From JANWVO01 sp964458495 (GTDB taxonomy: Bacteria > Acidobacteriota > Terriglobia > Bryobacterales > Bryobacteraceae), in the NCBI GenBank assembly GCA_964458495.1, contig CAYWJB010000010.1, positions 62,001 to 126,000 of the forward strand: DNA of 64,000 bases. Reading direction: 5' to 3'. Shown in pieces: positions 18,493-27,365 of this stretch (position 1 is its first letter; each line of letters starts with the position of its first letter). The notes below the pieces were generated by a model that worked only from the letters and a program-made list of their open reading frames with translations, did not search any database and had not been told where the DNA came from. The position numbers and the translations under genes are program-made.

Positions 18493-18508
18493 TGTTCCAC
18501 GTGGAACA
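18493..18508. promoter_or_regulatory. parS centromere site 2
   Basis: TGTTCCACGTGGAACA is a perfect 16-base palindrome of the parS type, 57 bases after site 1 and 52 bases before the parA start. ParB should load here as a CTP-dependent clamp. It may also influence parA expression because it overlaps the expected promoter area. Confidence 0.9.
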
Positions 18509-18560
18509 TCGCGTGATAGGATAGTCGTTTCTCACCCACTCATTCCTGAGGACACGCCCC

Positions 18561-19343
18561 ATGGGCAAAGTCATCGCCGTCGCCAACCAGAAGGGCGGTG
18601 TGGGCAAGACCACCACCGCCATCAACCTCGCTGCCTCGCTGGCGGCGAATGACCTTAGGGTTCTCCTTGTCGACATGGATCCGCAAGGGAATTGCACAAC
18701 TGGCGTCGGCATCGCCAAGTCGGCAGATCTGACCACCACATATCGCGTCCTCATCAGCGATGCCCCCATTGATAGCGCTGTTCTTCCCACAGAATTCGAC
18801 GGTCTTCACATCGTCCCAGCCGACAGAAACCTGGTAGCGGCCAACCTCGAACTCGTCGATCTGCCGCGCCGGGAGTTCCGCCTCCGTGAGGCGCTCGAAC
18901 CGGTTCGCGAAAGCTTCGACTACATCCTGATCGACTGTCCCCCGGCGCTCGACCTTCTCACCCTGAACGCCCTGGTCGCCGCAGACTCGGTTCTCGTTCC
19001 CATCCAGTGCGAGTTCTTCGCCCTTGAGGGAATCTCCCAGCTTCTGGACACGATCGACCGCGTCCGCGAATCCTTCCAGCCGTCCCTGCGGGTGGAGGGT
19101 GTCCTCCTCACGATGTTCGATGACCGCACGAACCTGACCCGCCAGGTGGCTGCCGATCTCAAGGAGTTCTTCCAGGACGAAGTCTTTGAAACTGTCATCC
19201 CGCGCAGCATCCGGCTCGCGGAGGCGCCAAGCTTCGGCAAGCCGATCCTGAGCTACGACGTCCGCTCCCGCGGAGCGGAAAGCTATATCAAGCTCGCCAA
19301 GGAAATCCTGTCTCATGACCAACGCCAAGGATTCGTCGCGTAA
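18561..19343 (+). CDS. parA: Chromosome-partitioning ATPase ParA (Soj)
   Basis: A 260-residue Walker-type ATPase that moves origin regions by cycling on nucleoid DNA under ParB stimulation. The deviant Walker A motif KGGVGKTTTAINLAASLA lies at residues 11-28, and DYILIDCPPALDLLTLNAL is the Walker B region. It lacks the N-terminal DNA-binding domain of plasmid type Ia ParA, as expected for chromosomal Soj. The 3' end overlaps parB by 29 bases. Preceded by two parS sites. Confidence 0.97.
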   Translation: MGKVIAVANQKGGVGKTTTAINLAASLAANDLRVLLVDMDPQGNCTTGVGIAKSADLTTTYRVLISDAPIDSAVLPTEFDGLHIVPADRNLVAANLELVDLPRREFRLREALEPVRESFDYILIDCPPALDLLTLNALVAADSVLVPIQCEFFALEGISQLLDTIDRVRESFQPSLRVEGVLLTMFDDRTNLTRQVAADLKEFFQDEVFETVIPRSIRLAEAPSFGKPILSYDVRSRGAESYIKLAKEILSHDQRQGFVA

Positions 19344-20250
19344 AGCATTGGGCAGGGGCCTGTCCACCCTGATTCCCGCCAATCGAACAGCGCCCCCGCC
19401 CCCGGCCGCCGTTCCCCCGCCGCCCACCCCGGCCGCCGGCCCGCTCCACGTCGCCATTGACGCCATCCACCCCAATCCGCTCCAGCCGCGTTCGACATTC
19501 TCTCCGGAGGCGCTGCAAGAGCTGGCCCAGTCCATTCGCGAGAACGGGATCATCCAGCCGCTGGTGGTTCGCCGCGCCGGGGAGGGCTATCAGTTGGTGG
19601 CCGGCGAGCGCCGCCTCCGCGCCGCCCGACTGGCAGGACTGCACGAGGTCCCGGTGGTGGTCCAGGAGTTCGCCGACGACCGCCTGATGGAGATCACTCT
19701 GATCGAGAACATTCAGCGGGAAGACCTGAATCCGATCGAGGTGGCGCACGCCTTCGAGCGCCTGCACAGGGAATTCCGCCTCTCGCATGAGCAGATCGCG
19801 CAGCGGACAGGCAAAGACCGGTCGACGGTGACCAATATGCTGCGCCTGTTGCGGCTGCCGCTCGAGGTGCAACAGTTGCTGGCTGAACAGCGGCTCTCGA
19901 TGGGGCACGCGCGCGCGCTTCTGGGGCTGGAATCGGCGCAGCAGCAGGTCGCTCTGGCGCAAAAAGCGGCCGATGGCGCGATGTCGGTCCGGCAGGTGGA
20001 ACGAACCGTCCAGAAGCTGCTCACCGCTCCGCCAGAGCCGCCCGCCGAAGCACCCGCGCCGGAGCATGACCCCAATGTGCGCGCGGCCATAGAGGAACTT
20101 GAGCGCGTCCTGGGCACGCGCGTGCGCATTGTGGCGAAGAACGAGCAGAGGGGGCGGATCGAGATCGAATACTACTCGGCGGAAGAGTTGGCCCGGATCT
20201 ATGACGTGATCGTGGGAGAAGCAGAGGGTGGTGCCGGCGGTAGGATTTGA
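19315..20250 (+). CDS. parB: Chromosome-partitioning protein ParB (Spo0J)
   Basis: A 311-residue CTP-dependent DNA clamp that binds parS. After a proline-rich linker (residues 21-45), the N-terminal domain carries the CTP-binding GERRLRAARLAGL near residue 100. The HTH domain follows (SHEQIAQRTGKDRSTVTN), then a C-terminal dimer domain ending RIEIEYYSAEELARIYDVI. Its last residues (VGEAEGGAGGRI) and stop codon run into the opposite-strand tRNA-Met. Overlaps parA by 29 bases, so the two are made together. Confidence 0.95.
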   Translation: MTNAKDSSRKALGRGLSTLIPANRTAPPPPAAVPPPPTPAAGPLHVAIDAIHPNPLQPRSTFSPEALQELAQSIRENGIIQPLVVRRAGEGYQLVAGERRLRAARLAGLHEVPVVVQEFADDRLMEITLIENIQREDLNPIEVAHAFERLHREFRLSHEQIAQRTGKDRSTVTNMLRLLRLPLEVQQLLAEQRLSMGHARALLGLESAQQQVALAQKAADGAMSVRQVERTVQKLLTAPPEPPAEAPAPEHDPNVRAAIEELERVLGTRVRIVAKNEQRGRIEIEYYSAEELARIYDVIVGEAEGGAGGRI

Positions 20251-20304
20251 ACCTACGACCTACGGATTATGAGACCGTCGCTCTAACCACTGAGCTACGC
20301 CGGC
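20229..20304 (-). tRNA. tRNA-Met (CAT)
   Basis: The minus strand forms a cloverleaf with acceptor GCCGGCG against CGCCGGC, D arm AGCTCAGTGGTTAGAGC, anticodon loop CTCATAA and T arm GTAGG TTCAAAT CCTAC. CCA is encoded at 20229-20231. The anticodon stem has one T-T mismatch next to the loop, as in some elongator tRNA-Met. A CAT anticodon could also be an Ile2 tRNA after lysidine modification. Its 3' end overlaps the parB stop on the opposite strand. Confidence 0.93.
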
Positions 20305-20394
20305 GCTCTCAATTCCAGATTAGGGGCTGCGCTCCGGCTCTGTCAACGCGGCGCAGCTCGCTTGCCTGCCGCTGTGCGGCCCGGAAAAAGACTC

Positions 20395-20423
20395 TTGACT
20401 CCGGTGCCCGGCGGGTGCATATT
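20395..20423 (+). promoter_or_regulatory. Candidate sigma-70-type promoter
   Basis: TTGACT is followed after exactly 17 bases by CATATT, five and four matches to the two consensus hexamers. It points into the hairpin-rich region to the right rather than toward a protein gene. Confidence 0.4.
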
Positions 20424-20429
20424 GGAGCC

Positions 20430-20760
20430 AGAGAAAGGTCCCCTCAGGGAACCGGACTCGCCCGGCGCGGGCCGCAGCAGGCGGCGGGCCGGGAATTGCC
20501 TGATCCCGAAATCAGGCTCACCGAGGAGGTTACATCATCGAAGTAGACCACAAGACAGGGCGGCTACCGGCTAGCTGACCCGCCCGTGCGGGCGCCTCCA
20601 GCGTCAAAGTGAGCTCGCAGTTTGGAGCCCAGGCGCGCGGAACTTGCACCGCTCGATAAGAGGCTCAACTCGCACGGCGACTCGGGTCGCCCCGAAATGG
20701 GGTGGACCGGCGGGGAAGGAGCAGGCGGCCGCCCTTTGTTTGCCGGCGCTGGTTTTCTCT
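20430..20760 (+). ncRNA. Possible structured non-coding RNA, family unknown
   Basis: Downstream of the candidate promoter several perfect stems occur close together. They are GCCTGAT/ATCAGGC at 20498-20517, GGGCGG/CCGCCC at 20558-20585 overlapping a competing GCCC/GGGC stem at 20582-20593, and GGCGAC/GTCGCC with a TCGG tetraloop at 20676-20691. No open frame explains them. A GGAGG-like site at 20524 is followed by a 14-codon stretch lacking a normal start codon. I could not match it to RNase P RNA, tmRNA, SRP RNA or 6S RNA. Both ends are guesses. Confidence 0.25.
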
Positions 20761-21868
20761 GCACTGCTGCCGCCGGCTCCGGCGCGGGACGCTGCGAACT
20801 CGACGGTGATTCACTCTCAGGCCTGCCCATTTGTCCGAAGGAGCGAACGGCGCTCCGAGCATTGTCCGTATCTTGTTCATATCAGACCAGAAGCACAGTT
20901 TTTCGTAATTTCTTCGCCCATTGGTAGCCTTGCCAACCAGGCGCACCCGGCAGCATCCTGCCGAACACTGCGTCCTTCGCTTTGCTAATTCCCGTTTTGC
21001 CGATTTCCCACTTCGTTCATTTCGCCTCTTGCCGATTTCCGCACTCCGGCTCGCCGGTACCCGGATCAGGGCACACTGCGACCTCCTTGTTGCGCATCGA
21101 GTGGCACCGGGTGGACTTCGGGCCTGTCGCGACACCCGGTTCGGCGGCTGCGAGCCGGCTCCGTTGAGCGGAACCGGCCCGCGAGCCATTCGCCGCAGTC
21201 AACCAGAACGCGCAGCTATGGCGCAGCCCGGCCGGGTGGCGGCCCTCGCTGGGAGGGCTCGGCAGAGCCGGCCGTATTTGTTCGGGCTCATCAGGACTTA
21301 CCTTGGGACATCCTCTATCCTGCCGCCGGAGCGACGAGGCTGCCTGGATTGGAGAAGCCGCCGAAGCGGCCGCCTTACTCAGGCTGTCCGGTCCAAGCGG
21401 GGGAGCTCTGGCCAGAGACTTTTGTCCCCGCAGCAGAGAGTATCGCACGCACAAGCAAGCACCAAGGGGTCAAGTGCCTGATTCTACGCGTGCAATTGTT
21501 TGTGACGGGCCTTCTGGCGCGGTTGTCCTTGAGGGGGGCGGCCTGATCCGGCACTTCCTGGCAGTGCGGTCACGGGGCAGGAATGGGCCGGCGGCGGAGG
21601 TTTGGGGGTTCCGCGGGTGAAGTGCCGGCTGTTGAGGAGAGAGGCCCTGCGCCGGCGCGCAGGGGAGTCCGGTTGAGGGGGACAAAGAGAGCCGTCCCAA
21701 TTCCCTCAGTGCAGCCGCGCCGCGGCGGCCTGCGCCGCTGCAGCGCGGCGCAGGCGCAAGCGCCGGCGAACAAGGCAGGCGACGCGAGAAACGGGGAGGC
21801 GGCGAATTGCGTTACAGTCAGTAATGTGCTCCCTTGCCGGGGCCGGCAGGCGGGCGCCGCACGTCGTT

Positions 21869-23176
21869 GTGAGCCTCATCTCTTTTCAAGGCGTCTCCAA
21901 GAGCTACCCGATTTACGCCTCGCCACGCGACCGGCTGAAGGAGCTGCTCACTTTCCACCGCCGCCGCTACCACGAGGACTTCTGGGCGCTGCGGGACATC
22001 ACGTTCGAAGTCCAGCGCGGAGAGACGTTCTGCATCGTGGGCGAGAACGGCTCGGGCAAGAGCACGCTGTTGCAGATTGTCGCGGGCATTCTCGCGCCAA
22101 GCCAGGGGACGGTGGACGTGCGCGGGCGGGTTTCGGCGCTGCTCGAGCTCGGCTCGGGCTTCAACCCCGAGTTCACAGGACGTGACAACGTCTACCTGAA
22201 TGCGGCCATTCTTGGGTTTTCCACGGCGGAGATCGACCGGATGTTCCCGCAGATCGAAGCATTCGCCGAGATCGGGCCGTTCATCGACCAGCCGGTGAAG
22301 ACCTACTCGAGCGGCATGCTGGTGCGGCTGGCTTTCTCGGTGGCCATTCACACGGAACCGGAGATCCTGATCGTGGACGAGGCGCTCGCAGTGGGCGACA
22401 TCTACTTCCGGCAGCGCTGCATGCGCAAGGTCCACGAGCTGAGGAACCGCGGGATCACGATCCTCTTCGTCTCCCATGCGGCGGGCGATGTGAAAGCGCT
22501 GGGCGACCGGACGATGTGGCTCGACGGCGGGCGCATCCGAGCCATCGGCGACACCGACCGCGTGGTGGCGCAATACCTGGCGGCGATGGTCGAGAAGGAC
22601 ACGGCGTACCTGCGCCTGAAACAGCAGGAGGCGCCCCGCCATACTGAGCAGGTCATCGCACCAGAGGTGGCGACGGAGATCCCGAACATCGACCACCGCT
22701 ACGGCGACGGGCGCGCGGAGATCCTCGGCATCGCGATCCTCGACCCTTACGGACGCAAGGCCGGGTTGCTGCTGCCGGGCGAGCCCGTGGTGGTAAGGAT
22801 CTCGGCGCGCGCGCGCGAGCCGCTGGCGCAGCCCAACATCGGATTCATGTTCCGCAACCACCTCGGCATGGACTTCGCGGGCACGAACACGACGCGCGAA
22901 GGCTTCGTGCTGCCGCCGATGTCGGCCGGCGATGTCTACACGGTGGACTTCCACTGGCAGCTCCCGGTGCTCTATCCCGCGTCCTTCTCCTTCTCGCCGG
23001 CGATCGCGGACGGGGATCTGCTGAGCTACCGGATGTGCGACTGGATCGACAATGCGGTGACGCTGCAAATGGGCCACGCCGACGGGCCCGTGTACGGGTA
23101 CATGCACTTTCCGTGCAAAGTGGCGCTGAACAGCCGGCTGGTGAAGGGCGCGGCCGAGGAGGCGCAACGTGCCTGA
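21869..23176 (+). CDS. wzt: ABC transporter ATP-binding protein for polysaccharide export (Wzt type)
   Basis: A 435-residue protein. The ATPase domain (residues 1-235) shows Walker A GENGSGKST, signature YSSGMLVRLAFSVA and Walker B EILIVDEALAVGD. The remaining 180 residues form the Wzt-type C-terminal carbohydrate-binding domain (DVYTVDFHWQLPVLYPA is typical). Such proteins drive export of finished surface glycans; the C-terminal domain can recognise the capped end of the chain. I prefer a GTG at 21869, where homology begins; an ATG at 21824 is possible. No Wzm permease gene is next to it. Overlaps the methyltransferase by eight bases. Confidence 0.85.
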   Translation: MSLISFQGVSKSYPIYASPRDRLKELLTFHRRRYHEDFWALRDITFEVQRGETFCIVGENGSGKSTLLQIVAGILAPSQGTVDVRGRVSALLELGSGFNPEFTGRDNVYLNAAILGFSTAEIDRMFPQIEAFAEIGPFIDQPVKTYSSGMLVRLAFSVAIHTEPEILIVDEALAVGDIYFRQRCMRKVHELRNRGITILFVSHAAGDVKALGDRTMWLDGGRIRAIGDTDRVVAQYLAAMVEKDTAYLRLKQQEAPRHTEQVIAPEVATEIPNIDHRYGDGRAEILGIAILDPYGRKAGLLLPGEPVVVRISARAREPLAQPNIGFMFRNHLGMDFAGTNTTREGFVLPPMSAGDVYTVDFHWQLPVLYPASFSFSPAIADGDLLSYRMCDWIDNAVTLQMGHADGPVYGYMHFPCKVALNSRLVKGAAEEAQRA

Positions 23177-24398
23177 ACACGGCCTCGAGTTTACGGGCGA
23201 GCGCATTGTGCCGGGGCAGGTGGACGCGGATCTGTTTCATGAGCACATGGCGCGTTATGCCTTCGCCTGCCGGCTCGCCCGGCAGAAGCGCGTGCTGGAT
23301 GCGGCGTGCGGCGCGGGGTACGGCAGCGCGGCGCTGGCGGCGCAGGCCTCGTTTGTAGCCGGACTGGACATCTCGTTCGAGGCGGTGGAGGCGGCGCAGA
23401 AGGCTTACGCGCGCGCCAACCTCGCCTTCCTGGCGGGGCGCGCCGAGCAGATGCCTTTCCGGGACGGGTGCTTCGACCTCATCGTGGCGTTCGAGGTGAT
23501 CGAGCATCTTGAGGACTGGCGGGCCCTGCTCGCCGAGGCGCGGCGCCTGCTGGCCGCCGGCGGCCAGTTGATTGTGTCAACGCCAAACCGCCTCTATTAC
23601 GCCGAGACGCGGGAAAAGGCGGGGCCCAATCCCTATCACGTGAAGGAATTCGATTTCGCCGAATTCCGCGCCGCGCTGGAGGAGTTCTTCCCTCACACGG
23701 CGATTTACCTGCAAAACCATTCCGGGGCGATCACGTTCTCGCCGGCGGGAATGGCTGCCGCAGCGGCGGCGGAGCTTGCGCCAGGCTGGGCGCCGCCCGA
23801 GGCGCAGGCTAGCCACTTCTTCGTGGCGGTGTGCGCGGCGGCGCCGCAGACGGGCTCGCCACTCTATGTCTATCTGCCGTCTTCCGCCAACGCGCTGAAG
23901 GAACGCGAAGACCATATCCGCAAGCTCGAAGGCGAACTGGGGCAGAAAGACGCGTGGCTCGAGGAGCTGAAGCAGGCGCACGCGAGGCTGCACGAAGAAC
24001 ATGAGAAGACGCTCGCCGAAATGCGCCTGCAGACCGAATGGGCGCAGCGGCTGGAGGGGGAGCTGGGCGAGGCGCGGCAGCGGATCCTGGAATTGCAGGG
24101 CGAACTGGAAGAGCAGCAACGCGCCGCGCAGGAGGCGGTAGAGGGCTACGAGGCGCAGATCCGCCGGTTGCAGCAGACGCTTGAAGAGCTGGCGGCGGAG
24201 CACAAGGCGAAGATCGAGGAGCTGGCACACTGCGTGAAGCTGCTCGATGAGGCGGAGGCGCGCGTGGTGGAGCGCACCGAGTGGGCGCAGGCGCTGGACG
24301 CGCGGGTGCGGGAGCTGGAGGCGGCGCTGGGCATGGTGCAGGCATCGCGGTGGGTGCGGCTGGGGCGAAAGCTGGGCGTGGGTCCGCGAATCGGGTAG
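23169..24398 (+). CDS. SAM-dependent methyltransferase with C-terminal coiled coil
   Basis: A 409-residue protein. Residues 1-215 are a class I methyltransferase: VLDAACGAGYGSAAL is the SAM motif, GLDISFEAVEAA motif II, and FDLIVAFEVIEHL the post-SAM motif. From about residue 240 to 395 the sequence is an almost unbroken charged coiled coil (KEREDHIRKLEGELGQK onward). Next to a Wzt-type ATPase this recalls WbdD-like chain terminators, whose methyl cap ends an O-polysaccharide and whose coiled coil sets its length. That role is inference; no kinase domain is present. GTG start with GGAGG six bases upstream. Confidence 0.8.
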   Translation: MPEHGLEFTGERIVPGQVDADLFHEHMARYAFACRLARQKRVLDAACGAGYGSAALAAQASFVAGLDISFEAVEAAQKAYARANLAFLAGRAEQMPFRDGCFDLIVAFEVIEHLEDWRALLAEARRLLAAGGQLIVSTPNRLYYAETREKAGPNPYHVKEFDFAEFRAALEEFFPHTAIYLQNHSGAITFSPAGMAAAAAAELAPGWAPPEAQASHFFVAVCAAAPQTGSPLYVYLPSSANALKEREDHIRKLEGELGQKDAWLEELKQAHARLHEEHEKTLAEMRLQTEWAQRLEGELGEARQRILELQGELEEQQRAAQEAVEGYEAQIRRLQQTLEELAAEHKAKIEELAHCVKLLDEAEARVVERTEWAQALDARVRELEAALGMVQASRWVRLGRKLGVGPRIG

Positions 24399-24401
24399 TC
24401 C

Positions 24402-26735
24402 ATGCTCGGCAGTCTCTGGCGCATCGTTGTGCAGTTGCCTCTGGCGGCGGCGTCCTTGCTGTTTACGCCCCTGGCGTGGATGGCCCTTGCGGCGGCGGAC
24501 GGACTCTGGAAGTTCTTCGGGAAGCGGCGGCCGAGGCAGGACACGATGCCGCGCCGCGAGTCGGCGAGCGTGGTGATCCCCAACTGGAACGGGCGGGACC
24601 TGCTGGAGAAGTACCTGCCGCCGCTGATCCGGGCGATGAGCGGCCACCCGGAGAACGAAATCATTGTGGTCGACAACGGATCCACGGACGGAAGCGCGGA
24701 GTTCGTGCGGCAGCAGTTTCCCGCAGTGCGCGTGCTGGCGCTGCCGCGGAACCTGGGCTTCGGGGACGGGTCCAACGCCGGCTTCCGCGCAGCGAAGAAC
24801 GACATCGTCGTGCTGCTCAACAGCGACATGCGGGTGGCGGAGGACTTTCTGGCGCCGCTGCTGGAAGGGTTCACCGATCCGCAGGTGTTCGCGGTGAGCT
24901 GCCAGATCTTTTTCAGCGACCCCCGGAAGCGGCGCGAGGAGACGGGGCTCACGCAGGGCTGGTGGTCGCACGGAATGCTGCGGGTGCGGCACCGGGAAGA
25001 CGAGAAGGTCGACCGGCTGTTCCCGTGCTTTTACGGCGGCGGGGGCTCGTGCGCATTCGACCGCAGAAAGTTCCTGGAGCTGGGCGGATTCGATCCGCTG
25101 CTGCGTCCCTTTTACCTGGAAGACACGGATCTGGGCTACCGGGCATGGAAGCGGGGCTGGAAGGTGCTGTACCAGCCGGCGAGCCGCGTGTGGCACGAGC
25201 ACCGGGGCACGATCGGCAAAACGTTCCGGCGGCAGTATATCGAGGATGTGATCCGGCGGAACTTCGTGCTGTTCGCGTGGAAGAACATCCACGAGCCGGG
25301 GCGGCTGGCGGGTCATTTCCTGCATGCGTGGGCGGGCGCGCTGGCCAGCTGGCTGGGCGGCGAATCGCTGGAGCGCGCCAGCCTGACGGCACTGTGGGGC
25401 GCGTTCTTGCGGCTGCCGGAGGCGGTACGGGCGCGTTGGCGGGCGCGCGCACAGGCGGAGATCGACGATACGGAAGCATTCCGTCGCCCGCTGGGAGCGT
25501 GGTTCCGCGACCGCTTCTGCAGCGAGCCTGCGGGGGAGCCCTTGCGCGTGTTGATGGTGTCGCCGTATGCGATCCTGCCCCCGATCCATGGCGGCGGCGT
25601 GTTCATGCATCACACGGTGGAGCAGTTGCGGCGGCTGGCGGAGCTGCACCTGATCGTGATGCTGGACGGGGAACACGAGAAGGCGGCGCACGAGCCGTTG
25701 CGCGGGCAGGTGGCGTCGCTCGAACTGCTGGTGCGGCGGCAGGGAAAGACTCGCGGGGCGGGTTCGGTGATTCCGTTCGCCGTGCGCGAGTTCGCCGACG
25801 GCGAGCTGGAATGGCTGCTGCACCGGCAGGCGTATGTGCAGGGCGTGGACGTGATCCAACTGGAGTACACGCAGATGGCGCAGTACGGCGGCGAGGGCCG
25901 GCGCCTGGTGTGGGCGCTGTTTGAGCACGACGTTTATTTCCAGTCGATCGCGCGGGCGATGAAGACGCTGGGCGGGGCGGCTTGGCTGAAGGCGGGCTTC
26001 GAGTACTTGCGGGCGTTGCGGTGGGAGCTGGGAGCGCTGCCGCGGCTGGACCTGATCCAGACATGCACGGAGGAGAACACACGCTATCTGCTGTCGTTCT
26101 TGCCGGAGCTGAGCGGACGGGTGCGGCACGACCTGCGCGCGGGGATCGACGTTTCTACCTACGAGTTCCGCGCGGGCGGGCGCGAGCCCGAGAGCATCCT
26201 GTTCCTGGGCAGCTTCCGCCACCGCCCGAACGTGGAGGCGCTGGCGTGGATGGTGGACGGCGTGATGCCGGAGGTGCTGCGGGCGGCGCCGGGCGCGCGG
26301 CTGTATGTGGCGGGTTCGGACGCGCCGGAGGGGCATACGGTGCCGGACCTGGGCGGGGCGGTGCGCGTCCTGGGCTTCGTGCCGGACGTGCGCGAGACGC
26401 TGGCGCGCTATGCGGTGTTCGCGTGTCCGATCCTGAGCGGTTCGGGGGTCCGGGTGAAGCTGCTGGAGGCGTTCGCGGCGGGGATTCCGTGCGTTTCAAC
26501 GGCGCTGGGCGCGGAGGGGCTGGCGCGAGAGGACGGCACGGTCTGCCGCCTGGCGGACGACCCGCGCGAGTTTGCACAAAAGATCGTGGAATTGTTCCGG
26601 CGCCCGGAAGAGGCGGAGGCAATGGCGCGGCGGGCGCGCGAATATGTCGAACGCCGCCACGACGCGCGCGCAATGGCGCGGCGGCTGGCGGAAAGCTACC
26701 GCGAGGCGTTGCGGAGAAAGGCGGGGCCGGGATGA
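24402..26735 (+). CDS. Two-domain glycosyltransferase (GT2 fused to GT4-like)
   Basis: A 777-residue fusion. After a hydrophobic N-terminus (residues 5-33), a GT2 (GT-A) domain spans about 53-290, with ASVVIPNWNGRDLL, EIIVVDNGSTDGS, a metal-binding NSDM and the catalytic YLEDTDLGYRAWKRG. From about 385 a GT-B domain starts (RVLMVSPYAILPPIHGGG); the donor-binding lobe carries ILFLGSFRHRPNVEA and GSGVRVKLLEAFAAGIPCV. Two linkages could thus be made by one protein at the membrane. It follows the methyltransferase by three bases and overlaps the next gene as ATGA. Confidence 0.88.
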   Translation: MLGSLWRIVVQLPLAAASLLFTPLAWMALAAADGLWKFFGKRRPRQDTMPRRESASVVIPNWNGRDLLEKYLPPLIRAMSGHPENEIIVVDNGSTDGSAEFVRQQFPAVRVLALPRNLGFGDGSNAGFRAAKNDIVVLLNSDMRVAEDFLAPLLEGFTDPQVFAVSCQIFFSDPRKRREETGLTQGWWSHGMLRVRHREDEKVDRLFPCFYGGGGSCAFDRRKFLELGGFDPLLRPFYLEDTDLGYRAWKRGWKVLYQPASRVWHEHRGTIGKTFRRQYIEDVIRRNFVLFAWKNIHEPGRLAGHFLHAWAGALASWLGGESLERASLTALWGAFLRLPEAVRARWRARAQAEIDDTEAFRRPLGAWFRDRFCSEPAGEPLRVLMVSPYAILPPIHGGGVFMHHTVEQLRRLAELHLIVMLDGEHEKAAHEPLRGQVASLELLVRRQGKTRGAGSVIPFAVREFADGELEWLLHRQAYVQGVDVIQLEYTQMAQYGGEGRRLVWALFEHDVYFQSIARAMKTLGGAAWLKAGFEYLRALRWELGALPRLDLIQTCTEENTRYLLSFLPELSGRVRHDLRAGIDVSTYEFRAGGREPESILFLGSFRHRPNVEALAWMVDGVMPEVLRAAPGARLYVAGSDAPEGHTVPDLGGAVRVLGFVPDVRETLARYAVFACPILSGSGVRVKLLEAFAAGIPCVSTALGAEGLAREDGTVCRLADDPREFAQKIVELFRRPEEAEAMARRAREYVERRHDARAMARRLAESYREALRRKAGPG

Positions 26736-27364
26736 GCCGGATGGAGCGGGCGAGGGCGGCGGACCGGACACTGGTGCGCATCGTCGACCAGTCGATGGCG
26801 GAGGCGGCAAGGCTGAGCGGGGCGTGGCTGGCCTGCCGGCCGGGATGCACGCAGTGCTGCCTGGGCACGTTTCCCATCACGCAACTGGATGCGCTGCGGC
26901 TGCGAGACGGGCTGAGGCGGCTCGGCGAGACGGATGCGGCGCGCGCGCAGCGCGTGCTTCAGCGGGCGCGCGAAGCAGCGGAGCGCTACCGGGGGCGGTT
27001 TCCCGGGGACGAGAAGACAGGCGTGTTTACGGGAACCGAAGAAGAGCAGGAGGCGTTCCACGACAGCACGGGGGACGATCCGTGTCCGGCTCTGGATCCG
27101 GCAACGGGCCTCTGCGACCTGTATGAATGGCGTCCGGTCACGTGCCGCACATTCGGACCTGCGGTGCGGGCGGGAGGGGACGCGCTGGGCCATTGCGAAC
27201 TGTGCTACGAAGGGGCGACGGCGGAGCAGATCGCGGCCTGTCAGGTGGACTTCGACCCGGACGGCGTGGAAGCGCTGGCGCTCGAGGAGCTCGAGCGGGC
27301 GGCGGGCGTGAAGGGGCAGACGCTGGTGGCGTTCGCTCTCGAGCGCAAGGTCGAGGAGGAGTGA
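26732..27364 (+). CDS. YkgJ-family cysteine cluster protein
   Basis: A 210-residue protein with the CxxC-rich arrangement of the YkgJ/FliB-like family: CRPGCTQCC near residue 28, CPALDPATGLCDLYEWRPVTC near 112-134, and CELCYEG near 152. These cysteines probably hold an iron-sulfur cluster or zinc; the biochemical role of the family is not established. It is coupled to the glycosyltransferase by an ATGA overlap, so it is likely part of the same transcript even if the function differs. Confidence 0.85.
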   Translation: MSRMERARAADRTLVRIVDQSMAEAARLSGAWLACRPGCTQCCLGTFPITQLDALRLRDGLRRLGETDAARAQRVLQRAREAAERYRGRFPGDEKTGVFTGTEEEQEAFHDSTGDDPCPALDPATGLCDLYEWRPVTCRTFGPAVRAGGDALGHCELCYEGATAEQIAACQVDFDPDGVEALALEELERAAGVKGQTLVAFALERKVEEE

Positions 27365-27365
27365 A

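Larger units (their letters stand above)
20305..21868. other. 1.5 kb stretch without a convincing protein gene
   Basis: Open frames here are short, lack ribosome-binding sites and have unnatural composition on both strands. The left part holds a promoter-like pair and a run of hairpins (separate entries). A 12-base direct repeat TTGCCGATTTCC occurs at 20997-21008 and 21029-21040. The rest, up to the ABC ATPase, shows nothing I can name. It may be decayed sequence at an old rearrangement point. Confidence 0.5.

Noticed and set aside
20430..20760. RNase P RNA, tmRNA, SRP RNA or 6S RNA
   Set aside because: The conserved cores of these RNAs could not be found by eye on either strand.
20665..21189. 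A 174-codon minus-strand frame in the gene-free region
   Set aside because: Arginine/serine-rich composition with no domain or ribosome-binding site. Part of it is only the translated TTGCCGATTTCC repeat.
23577..26336. A 919-codon open frame on the minus strand
   Set aside because: Antisense to the methyltransferase and glycosyltransferase; arginine/leucine-rich shadow composition.
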